Source: Brevibacillus porteri
GTDB lineage: Bacteria > Bacillota > Bacilli > Brevibacillales > Brevibacillaceae
Assembly (NCBI RefSeq): GCF_003013475.1
Contig: NZ_PXZO01000008.1
Coordinates: forward strand, 1 to 37,140
Direction: 5' to 3'
Length of the DNA stretch: 37,140 nucleotides
The notes beneath the pieces were generated by a model. That model was not told the DNA's origin. It searched no databases and worked only from the letters and a program-made list of their open reading frames with translations. Of the stretch, positions 29,921-37,140 are shown piece after piece; position 1 is the first letter of the stretch; every line of letters starts with the position of its first letter. The translations under genes and the position numbers were made by a program.

Positions 29921-30487
29921 ATGGACATACGGAAAATACCAGTCTCTAAAATTAACCCTGCACTGTATAACCCAAGGGTAGATTTGCAGCCGGGCGATCC
30001 TGAATATGAAAAGCTGAAAGGATCGATTGAGGAATTCGGTTGCGTCGAAACGCTCGTCTGGAATGAACGGACGGGTAACCTGGTCGGAGGTCACCAACGG
30101 TTTAAGATTCTGGTGAATGAACTGGGATCCACGGAGGTAACAGTTTCCGTTGTTGATCTGGATGACATCAGCGAGAAGGCTCTCAACATCGCACTGAACA
30201 AGATCAGTGGTGCTTGGGATGAGGAAATGCTCGCCCAGGTGTTGGCGGAGCTGCAAGATAGTGAACTGGATCATGCGATTACGGGCTTCGATGATAAAGA
30301 AGCAGCAGACCTTATTGCACAATTCACTTTCAAAAGCGATGAAGACACGGAGTTTACCAACGAGGAACTCGACTTGGACGATTTCGCTGAGAACAAATTC
30401 GATTGTCAGTGCCCACGGTGCGGTTTTGTCTTTAATCCCAAAGAACACATTCCATCCGTTGAGGATAACGACGATGAAACGGCCTGA
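29921..30487 (+). CDS. ParB-like nuclease-domain protein with zinc tail
   Basis: The product is 188 residues. The ParB/sulfiredoxin fold is evident from IRKIPVSKINPALYNPR, a central KGSIEEFGCVETLVW and GNLVGGHQRFKIL (the GGHxR box). The C-terminus is acidic and ends in a two-Cys-pair motif, CQCPRCG. Such proteins accompany DNA methyltransferases in phages, and one starts inside its 3' end. GAAGGAG precedes the ATG. Confidence 0.85.
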   Translation: MDIRKIPVSKINPALYNPRVDLQPGDPEYEKLKGSIEEFGCVETLVWNERTGNLVGGHQRFKILVNELGSTEVTVSVVDLDDISEKALNIALNKISGAWDEEMLAQVLAELQDSELDHAITGFDDKEAADLIAQFTFKSDEDTEFTNEELDLDDFAENKFDCQCPRCGFVFNPKEHIPSVEDNDDETA

Positions 30488-31525
30488 GTGGGACTGGAGC
30501 CTTTCTGATATAGCAACCGTTCCCAAGAACGGGCGAAAAGTCTTTTCTTGCTTCTCGTGTGGTGGCGGTTCAACAATGGGGTACAAACTGGCGGGGTACG
30601 AAATGTTGGGCAATGTCGAGATCGATCCGCAGATGATGGCACTGTACAAACGGAATCAGGACCCGAAGTACCCATTTCAAATGCCCATTCAAGAATTCAA
30701 GAATTCAAGAATCTCCCGGATGCTCAGCTACCGGCAGAGCTCTTTGATCTGGACATCTTAGATGGCTCACCTCCATGCAGCGTGTTTTCTACATCTGGAA
30801 AGCGCGAGAAGAAGTGGGGCAAGGAACATCATTTCAGAGAAGGTCAGGCCAAGCAAAAGCTTGATGATCTATTTTTCGATTTCTTGGACGTGGTTGAGAA
30901 GTTACGCCCGCAGGTAGTGGTCGCAGAGAACGTTAGGGGAATGATCATTGGATTAGCAAAAGGGTATGTGTCTTTGGTAGCCAAGCGGTTCTGTGAAATG
31001 GGGTATGAACCTCAATTATTTCGACTAAATTCAGCAACAATGGGTGTGCCTCAGAAGAGAGAGCGCATCTTTTTTATTGCTCGGAGAAAGGACTTAAAGC
31101 TTTCTGATCTGACACTCGAATTCAAGGAAAGACCGACTCTCTACAAGGAGATACGATCTGGAAGAGGAAGGCCGCTTGATCCAAATACGAGAACCTATAA
31201 GCGGTGGTTGAAGAGAAGGCCGATTGATTCGAGTTTCGGGGATATTACGGAACGAGTGGAAGGTAAGGAAAGCAACTTCAATTCTATCTTGGTTCATGAT
31301 GATCGTGTACCTAATACCATCGCGAGTAATTCCTGTTTCATTCGCTACGATGAGCCGTACTACATCAGCGATTCAGATATTATCCGTATTCAAACGTTCC
31401 CAAAAGACTATGACTTCCTGGATGCTGACGTGCAATATGTCTGCGGAATGTCTATCCCTCCGGTAATGATGAAGAACATTGCTCAAGAAATTTACAAGCA
31501 ATGGCTGTATAACCTTCCTGCTTAA
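30474..31525 (+). pseudogene. DNA (cytosine-5) methyltransferase, frame broken in an 8-bp repeat
   Basis: The first frame (30474-30761) carries motif I (KVFSCFSCGGGSTMGYKLAG) and EIDPQMMALY. The second frame, to 31525, carries motif IV DGSPPCSVFS (catalytic Cys), motif VI VVAENVRG, motif VIII QKRERIFFIA and the C-terminal IRIQTFPKDY block. They meet in ATTC-(AAGAATTC)2-AAGAATC (30687-30713). Removing one 8-base unit gives a continuous 347-residue enzyme reading EFKNLPDAQL at the join. As sequenced, the gene makes a truncated protein. Repeat-length change could switch it on. It is probably a phage protective methylase without a cognate nuclease nearby. Confidence 0.85.
30687..30713 (+). repeat. 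Tandem AAGAATTC repeat inside the methyltransferase
   Basis: There are two full 8-base units (30691-30698, 30699-30706) flanked by partial units on both sides. The unit is not a multiple of three, so gain or loss shifts the frame. Confidence 0.9.
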
Positions 31526-31534
31526 ATAGCAAAA

Positions 31535-31625
31535 GGGAGACGCGTGAACGTCCCCCCATGCAACCAGGTCACCCCGGCTGAGATAGTGGAAACCCGTGGC
31601 CACGGAACCTCATAGCCACTATCTC
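31535..31625 (+). ncRNA. Two hairpins in the leader of a small gene
   Basis: GGG-A-GACG pairs with CGTC-CCC (31535-31555). GAGATAGTGG pairs perfectly with CCACTATCTC (31580-31589 / 31616-31625), enclosing CCGTGGCCACGG. They lie 25 bases before an ATG and could be a regulatory leader or processing site. Confidence 0.4.
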
Positions 31626-31650
31626 GTACAGGAAAGCCGAGGGTGCCACA

Positions 31651-31884
31651 ATGAAAACAACTACAGAACAGTCTTCTCCTGAATCTATTGACCTTCTATT
31701 GCAATATCAAATCGAAGTAATGGAAGGCATCATGGAATAGAAGGATCAATACAGGAAAGTTGTGAAAGCTGCCATTGCAAAGTGGGTTAAGGACTTTCAA
31801 TCAGGTCATATTGAGATAAAGACCGTGGATGATTTGAAGAAATTGATAGAGTTGGACATTGAGTTGCAGAAAGATACGCTCTGA
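31651..31884 (+). pseudogene. Small phage gene with an in-frame amber codon
   Basis: ATG 31651 opens 29 codons (SIDLLLQYQIEVMEGIME) to TAG 31738. The same frame continues KDQYRKVVKAAIAKWVKDFQ, then TVDDLKKLIELDIELQKDTL to TGA 31882. The composition is continuous across the stop, so a nonsense change (for example CAG to TAG) in a 77-codon gene is likely. The family is unknown. Confidence 0.6.
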
Positions 31885-31956
31885 TTGTTAAGAAGTGAGG
31901 CCGTCTCCTTATATTGGTTTGTGTACATCAAAAAACCACGAGGAGGAATTCCACTT

Positions 31957-32250
31957 ATGACAAACAACGAAGAAACAGTCTTGGTAGCTTTGCAAATCTG
32001 CTTTGAGAAAGAGCTCGACACACGGTCCATTTACAAACACTTTGCAAGTCGAGATAAAATCGATGACTTAGTTGAAGCCTTGCTAAGGTTGAAGAGAATG
32101 GGGCTTGTGACCGTTCCGTTTGAGGCTTGGTGCTATGGAGACTCTTATGACTCAAGACCAGATGACGTCGTAATATCAGCGGTAAGACTAACCCCGTATG
32201 GGAAGCAATTCGCTGTAGAAATTAGGAAGAAAAGAGAGCGTCTTAAATAG
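31957..32250 (+). CDS. Winged-helix-like phage protein, 97 residues
   Basis: GGAGGAATTCC precedes ATG 31957. The order of helices (EETVLVALQICFEKELDTRSIYKHFASRDKIDDLVEALLRLKRMGLV) followed by strands (ISAVRLTPYGKQFAVEI) suggests a winged-helix DNA-binding fold. It precedes the packaging genes. Confidence 0.6.
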   Translation: MTNNEETVLVALQICFEKELDTRSIYKHFASRDKIDDLVEALLRLKRMGLVTVPFEAWCYGDSYDSRPDDVVISAVRLTPYGKQFAVEIRKKRERLK

Positions 32251-32268
32251 GCGCTCTTCTTTTTTTGA
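32232..32268 (+). terminator. Terminator before the packaging genes
   Basis: AGAGCG and CGCTCT pair around TCTTAAATAGG and are followed by TCTTTTTTT. It overlaps the end of the preceding gene. Confidence 0.7.
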
Positions 32269-32306
32269 AAACAACCCCATGAAGTGGTGAGGTGGTGGTC
32301 ATGTAG

Positions 32307-32930
32307 ATGGCGAGGAATCCTGAAAAGAAAAGATGCAAAGCAAGGAGTAAGCAGCGCGACGAGCAATGCAAAAATTGGGCTAAGCCCGGCTGGGATGTGT
32401 GCCGTTTCCACGGTGCTGGTGGCGGCGCACCAGAGCGTAATACCAACGCAGTCAAGACGGGTGAATTCCAATCGATTTGGATGGATGCCTTGACTCCAGA
32501 ACAAGCAGAGGTGCTTGATAGGATCAACCTCGATCCAGTCCAGCAAGCGGATGAAGAAATCCGTTTGTTTACATGGCGTGAGCGCGAAATGATGCTCCGC
32601 ATTCGTGACTTGAAGGATGGGCTAACAGAAAAGCAGCGGCGTGTCCTTCAACAAAGAGTCACCACAAAGGAACCAGTGCAGGTTCATGACGATAAATCTG
32701 GGAAACAGAAGATGATGGTCATTACTCGGGACGAATTGGTCACTACTGAAATCGAAGAGACAGAGTATCGAGCGATTGAAGATATCCTGTCGCTTGAGGA
32801 AGCACTAACCAGAGTCCAAGACAAAAAGCTAAAAGCAATACAGCTCAAAGCACAATTATTGAGCAACGGCGGCGGTCCTGAAAAGCAGATCACCGTCAGG
32901 AGGTGGTCCCGTGACAAGTCTGGAACTTGA
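32307..32930 (+). CDS. Terminase small subunit (TerS)
   Basis: The product is 207 residues. The N-terminal Cys/His cluster (RCKARSKQRDEQCKNWAKPGWDVCRFHG) and GAGGGAPERNTNAVKTG are typical of phage terminase small-subunit-like proteins with a HGG-type start. Long helices follow (LTPEQAEVLDRINLDP, IRLFTWREREMMLRIRDL). It would recognise phage DNA and hand it to TerL, whose gene overlaps its end by 20 bases. Confidence 0.75.
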   Translation: MARNPEKKRCKARSKQRDEQCKNWAKPGWDVCRFHGAGGGAPERNTNAVKTGEFQSIWMDALTPEQAEVLDRINLDPVQQADEEIRLFTWREREMMLRIRDLKDGLTEKQRRVLQQRVTTKEPVQVHDDKSGKQKMMVITRDELVTTEIEETEYRAIEDILSLEEALTRVQDKKLKAIQLKAQLLSNGGGPEKQITVRRWSRDKSGT

Positions 32931-34348
32931 CCTCGATCCATTCGAGGATTGGACACCTCATGAAAAACAAATTGAAGTTATGGAATGTGATGCTCGAAAC
33001 GTAGTCATGAACTGCGGTCGTCGCGGTGGTAAAACGAACGTGGGAGCCCGGAAGTTTTTCGATAACATCCTTGCCGATATTGAAGCAGGGAAAGGGTTGC
33101 CCTATAAGCCACCGTTAAACCTGAAAAAGGTTAAGAAACCCAAACCACGGCTGGAATACTGGTGCGTAGCGCCTGATTACAACATGTCAGAGATTCAACA
33201 AGAGGAGCTATCACAAGTCATTCCTGAGTACATGATCGACACTTGGAACGCATCGGGGAACTTCGTTTGGTTAACTGGATACGTTCTGATCCGGTTTAAA
33301 TCGGCAGACAATCCGAAGAAGCTTGTTGGTCGTGGTTTAGACGGCGTATGGCTTGACGAGGCATCGAAAATGAAGCCAGAAACGTGGTCGGGCTATCTGG
33401 CCTATGCCCTAGCTGATAAAGGAGGCTGGTCTATCTGGACGACCACGCCTGAGGGGATCAACTGGTTTGCAGAGGAAATTGTGCTGCGGGGCCAGTTTAT
33501 TGATGCAGGGTTAGAAGATGATCGGTACCAGGATGATCCGGATTGGCGGAACTTCTACTGGACGTCCAAGGATAACCCTATCCCTGAATTGCAGAAGAAT
33601 ATCCAGAGGATGATTGAGACGTACCCTGAGCGTTACGTGAAGCGCGAGATTTACGCGAAATTCAACGTTTTCCATGGTCAGGTGTATGAAGAGTTTGACG
33701 GAAGCATTCACTGTGTAGATATACGCCCCGTTGATCTTGCGCGGCGTTTATTCGTCGTTACCTATCCGAGCGGCGAGGAACGAGAGGTAATGTTTAAGCG
33801 GTATATCGGCGGAATGGATCACGGCTGGAATGACCCAGCGGTGCTTTTGGTCTTTGGATGCACGGATGAAGATTACTATTTGATCGAGGAAAGCTATCGC
33901 CAGCAAACCAATGTTATGGTCGTAGACGATCAAGGTAAGCTCGAGGACTGCCTTGTGAAGAGGTATTTGGAGCTTCAAAAGAATTACCCGATGGAGGTCA
34001 TTTGGGCAGACCCTTCTGAGCCAGAAGACATTTCTACTTATCGTCGATACAAACTGCCTGTGAAGTCAGCAGAAAATACTAATACGCCGAGTTGGAAGTC
34101 TGTACAAGGTAAAGGAGTCGTCTGGTCGCCCTAACCTTTATATCGCTCGTACAGCTGTTGAGACGATCAAAGAAACAGGCAATTACAAGTACAAAGAACA
34201 AAACGGCATCACGCTTGAAGAGCCAGTGGATAAAGACAACCATACACAAGATGCGAAGCGATATGCAATGTACAACGATTGGCTCATGTTGCTGCTTGCG
34301 CAGAAGCGTGAGGATAGGAAAAAGAACGGGAAAGGAGGATGGATTTAA
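32911..34348 (+). pseudogene. Terminase large subunit (TerL), frameshifted before the last nuclease residue
   Basis: The first frame (GTG 32911 to TAA 34134) has the ATPase. It shows Walker A NCGRRGGKTNVGARKF, Walker B GVWLDEAS, the coupling TTTPEG, and the first two nuclease acids GGMDHGWNDP and VIWADPSEP. The third, DNHTQDAKRYAMY, lies in the +1 frame (to TAA 34348), preceded by SGRPNLYIARTAVE. The join near 34105-34125 also lacks the usual dozen or so residues between NTNTPSWKSVQG and the GRPxLYI strand. A small deletion is therefore more likely than programmed frameshifting. The nuclease should be dead. Confidence 0.85.
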
Positions 34349-35777
34349 TGTCTGGATCAACAGGTTGGTATCCCATTGGTAAAGCTGAGGGGGAAGGGGA
34401 AAGCAAGCAGCTTGTAATTGATCAATTCGAGCGGGATTACGATGAACACAAGCTTATACGCCCGACTATTGACCCTTTAGCGTGTGTTCAGGTAGTGAAA
34501 CAGAGCAATATTATTCCTCAATGCATCGAGGCGTACAAAACTAACGTGGTTGGCTATGGCTATGCATTAACATACCTGTCGGATGAAAGTGATAAGACGG
34601 CAAAAGCAGAGTGGGATATTGCTGATCGTTTCATGCAGACAGCTAATCTGGAAGAGTCGATTGAGCAATTGCTAAGTCAGTTGGTTGAGGACCTTGAACA
34701 CTGCGGCAACGCTTACGTTGAGGTTGCATGGGGCGGTGGGCTTCCTGCCATTTACCGTATTCCTCCTGAATACATGCGCTGCACAGCACCACTCATAAGG
34801 GTAGATATGAAGTATCGGCGTTTGGTGCAGGGAAAGGTTGAAGAGTTCACGCAGTCCAAATGGGTGCGAAGATACGCGCAGAAGAGAGGGACTAACATAT
34901 CGTGGTTCCGTGAATTCGGGGCGCCCGGTGAAGAGAATGAAGTCATTCATCTGCAACTGGGGAACGGGACTTACGGCGAACCACGTTGGTCAGGAAATTC
35001 ACCGGGCATTGTTGGTTCGAGAAAAGCAGAGGAGCTCAACTTCGAATACTTTGATAACGGTCGAATGCTTGACATGATTTTGACTGTGACGAATGGGGAA
35101 TTAACTCCGCAGTCTATCGTTGCTCTAAAAGGAGCAAGAGGAAAGAAGTCACGGGGTGGGATTCTTTATCTTGAATTGCAAGGGTATGACAAAGGGCTTC
35201 TTGGCGATGAAAAGGAAAAAACCAGCATTAAATTGGACAAGCTGAATGACTTGCTTCAACAAGATGCACTTTTCATCGAATACAATCGGGAAAAACGCAA
35301 AGAAATAAGGTCAGCATTTCGGCTGCCGCCAATTCTCACGGGTGAGTCGGAAGACTATAACAGAGCGACAAGCGATAACGCCCGCAGAATTGCAGAGGAG
35401 CAGGTGTTTCAACCATATCGCAAATGGATTATGGACGAGATTTTCAACAAGCGACTGCTACCTGCCATCGAGGTACATCGCGTGAAGGCTATACTGAACA
35501 GCCCAAAAATCAGCGATCCAGACGAGTGGAAAGCGTTACTTGATTTCCTAGCTGATAGAGGAATTATGTTAGTGCGCCATCTCATCCCCATTGCAGAGGA
35601 AGTATTGGGAACTGCCATTGATGAGTCGAAATACACCGAAGAGTATCTTGATACACCTATTGCTAGCTTGGCAGTACAGTTTCCCAAGAGCCACTCGGCA
35701 CATTAGATACGCAAGAACAAGTGGCAACGATAGCTAAGCGTCTACTTCGTGAAACGAGGGACCAACAGCATGTGTGA
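34348..35777 (+). pseudogene. Phage portal protein (PBSX/SPP1-like), frameshift near the 3' end
   Basis: The first frame (34348-35706, 452 residues) covers nearly the whole portal. It has VKQSNIIPQCIEAYKTNVVGYG, LEHCGNAYVEVAW, IHLQLGNGTYGEPRWSG, and RKEIRSAFRLPPILTGES, characteristic of PBSX-type portals. It ends VQFPKSHSAH. In the next frame the natural tail EPLGTLDTQEQVATIAKRL continues to TGA 35777. Adding one G after CCCAA restores it. Loss of about 24 C-terminal residues may or may not inactivate it. It starts on the A of the TerL stop. Confidence 0.85.
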
Positions 35778-36593
35778 CCAGTGCCTGTATCTGATTGCCA
35801 AAGCGGATGACGATGACTTTCTTGATAGCCTTGACCTTACCCACGCCGAACGCGCATTGCTTGAGAAGCTGTACAAGGAAGGTGAGGAGTCAATCGCTGA
35901 CCTTCTTGAATTACAGGGTAAGGCGCTGGATGAGGCTATTCAAGAGTTGAGTGACGAGCTGGCTACAGATGCTGACGAGCTCTTGAAAGTGATTTTGCTG
36001 GTTCAGACAGGTGACTTCTTTCAAGAACAGTTTGAGCAGGCTGTTCATGATGCTTTCATGCCACTGTTCCATATGGCGGGTGAGTCGGAAGCAATCAACA
36101 TCAACGCAGATACAAAATGGGAGCAGGAGAACAAGGCGGCAGCCGCGTTTGCTACAAAGCTGAAAAAACTCGTACCTGACATGAATGAGTCATCGGCTGA
36201 TCGTATGATTCGATCGTTCCAGAAAGCGATTGAAGCTGGCGAGACTCCAGCAAAACGGGCAGCCATGGTCAAAGAGGCAAGCAAGCTGCCAATGGAGAAG
36301 AGGGACCTTTCAACATGACCAGAGCGGTTACCGTCTCCCGAACGCTTTCCACTGCGGCAGCAAACGGCGGTAAGCTGGAAGGTTGGAAGCAGTCGGGGCT
36401 TGTGAAGAAAAAGCGGTGGCGTGCTGCCAACAACAAGCGGACTAGGAAGGACCACAAAGATGCCAACGGACAAGAGGTTGACATAGACAAGCCTTTCAAT
36501 GTGGGAGGTGAAAAGATGATGTATCCAGGCGATCCGGCAGGGAGTGCTAAACAAATCGTGCAGTGTCGTTGCACTATGCAGGCAATAATGTAA
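35770..36593 (+). pseudogene. Head morphogenesis protein (SPP1 gp7 / MuF type), split in two frames
   Basis: The N-terminal frame is 35770-36318 (CDQCLYLIAKADDDDFLDSL, helical, about 182 residues). The C-terminal frame is 36315-36593, with RAVTVSRTLSTAAANGGKLEGWKQSG, DANGQEVDIDKPFNVGGEKMMYPGD and CRCTMQAI. This is the conserved end of MuF proteins, which are normally one polypeptide. The frames overlap by ATGA, so coupling is possible, but a frameshift is simpler. No scaffold, capsid or tail gene follows. Confidence 0.75.
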
Positions 36594-36632
36594 GACCACT
36601 TCTAAATTAAGAAGCGGTCTTGTTTTCTCTCA
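36590..36632 (+). terminator. Terminator after the MuF fragment
   Basis: AGACC-A-CTTCT and AGAAG-C-GGTCT pair with one mismatch, followed by TGTTTTCT. Confidence 0.7.
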
Positions 36633-36899
36633 AGAAATTATCGATATATCATTGATGAAAAGTGATAACAAATCTGACTCTTTTAGATTATTATTTTTGT
36701 GTCCTGTATCCTTTCTAAGAGCAAACATGAATTTCTCAAATTGAATCAATAATTCTTGTTTTGAGTAGTTATGTAGGTTGAGATAAATTTTACGGAATTC
36801 CGCGTATGCAGTGATTACCTCATCTGATCCCCATAAGATAAGTCGTTGTGTAAACTTTGTGTGAAATTCCATCATTTCCGATTCAGGAATCGTTTCGGA
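36630..36899 (-). pseudogene. C-terminal fragment of a hypothetical protein, cut by an IS
   Basis: The readable frame (from a possible ATG at 36875) encodes FHTKFTQRLILWGSDEVITAYAEF and FALRKDTGHK, with LKESDLLSLFIND at the end. That ending is common at the C-terminus of small bacterial membrane proteins of unknown role. The part expected upstream is missing. The IS3-family element begins about 15 bases further on, so insertion probably removed the N-terminal half. Confidence 0.5.
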
Positions 36900-36914
36900 T
36901 TAACCCCTTGAATT

Positions 36915-37140
36915 TGGACACATACTACCTTAATCGTTGTTTCTCTTAGAATTGCTAATTAAAGACGAACTGCCTTAATTGACATCGGTTGCTTTTTGTT
37001 TTTTTCATAAAACTCAAGCGGAGATAGATCACGAATGCTAGAATGTATTCTTCGTTCGTTGTAAAAACGGATATATTTTGCCACCTCTTCATAGGCTTCT
37101 CCATACGTTTGAAACTCGTAACGAGCTAAACACTCGTCCT
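36915..37140 (-). mobile_element. IS3-family element, 3' end only in window
   Basis: TGGACACATACTACC near 36915 looks like an IS3-type end, 45 bases from the transposase stop. The element continues past the window. It is not a copy of the remnant at 616-1220, whose ends differ. Confidence 0.6.
36959..37138 (-). CDS. IS3-family transposase OrfB, C-terminal 59 residues
   Basis: The partial frame has the pattern YEFQTYGEAYEEVAKYIRFYNERRIHSSI followed by LSPLEFYE, the standard C-terminus of IS3-family integrase-type transposases. The catalytic residues lie outside the window. The visible part is intact. Confidence 0.85.
   Translation of the reverse strand, partial: DECLARYEFQTYGEAYEEVAKYIRFYNERRIHSSIRDLSPLEFYEKNKKQPMSIKAVRL

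Noticed and set aside
19893..31884. Reassigned amber codon in this phage
   Set aside because: Several good genes here end in TAG (for example at 24471, 29703, 28371 and 12407), so TAG is used as a normal stop. Single nonsense changes are simpler.
34080..34150. Programmed frameshift in TerL
   Set aside because: There is no slippery heptamer, and the join also lacks residues normally present between the two conserved blocks, so a deletion is more likely.
1..37140. CRISPR array
   Set aside because: No regularly spaced short repeats occur. The only repeats are the intron modules, the 8-base methyltransferase repeat and the 10-base pair at 10638.

Overview
The window looks like a chromosomal segment of an endospore-forming Bacillota. 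The reasons are a sigK fragment, a SpoIVCA-type recombinase, strong GGAGG ribosome sites and moderate-to-low G+C. A Bacillales genome such as Brevibacillus or Paenibacillus is a reasonable guess, but the genus cannot be fixed from the sequence. The key to the layout is a 33-codon piece of sigK (7112-7210), the mother-cell sporulation sigma factor. It is cut on its left at the codon where the Bacillus subtilis skin element interrupts sigK, and cut again on its right about 33 codons later. I infer that two serine-recombinase elements sit in tandem inside one sigK gene.

Element 1 (from before base 1 to about 7111) is skin-like. It holds two small proteins, a decayed IS3-family copy with recognisable terminal inverted repeats (616-1220), a recombinase very like SpoIVCA (1399-2898) and a cargo block. 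The cargo is an AcfC-like binding protein, a COG4315-type lipoprotein, an ECF sigma factor overlapping its RskA-like anti-sigma factor, and a streptothricin-type acetyltransferase preceded by a possible leader-peptide attenuator. It ends at the sigK junction.

Element 2 (about 7211 to past the end) is a decayed prophage related in gene content to skin/PBSX. Its large serine recombinase faces the sigK fragment. Next come a holin-like type I toxin, a HTH-TPR regulator followed by a secreted peptide precursor carrying GPPIHP twice (an arbitrium/RNPP-like signalling pair), Cro-like regulators, many small early genes, RecT with an exonuclease, a replication protein, DnaB and an ArpU-type late regulator. 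Accessory genes are interspersed: ASCH, CPCC, a stand-alone resolvase domain, ParB-like and C5 methyltransferase. The packaging and head genes are TerS, TerL, portal and MuF. After MuF the phage genes stop, and the window ends in a second IS3-family transposase.

Many phage genes are broken. TerL, portal, MuF and the methyltransferase are out of frame and two small genes carry in-frame amber codons, while both recombinases are intact. That pattern fits domestication as a sporulation-excised element.

On the minus strand at 21861-22995 there are two tandem cassettes. Each has a group II intron domain V/VI motif, then a different open 3' exon, then a homologous terminator. This recalls loci where alternative exons are spliced by a group II intron. 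Several intergenic stretches (11926-12069, 14794-14985, 27550-27920, 31535-31625) are rich in helices and are candidate structured RNAs.
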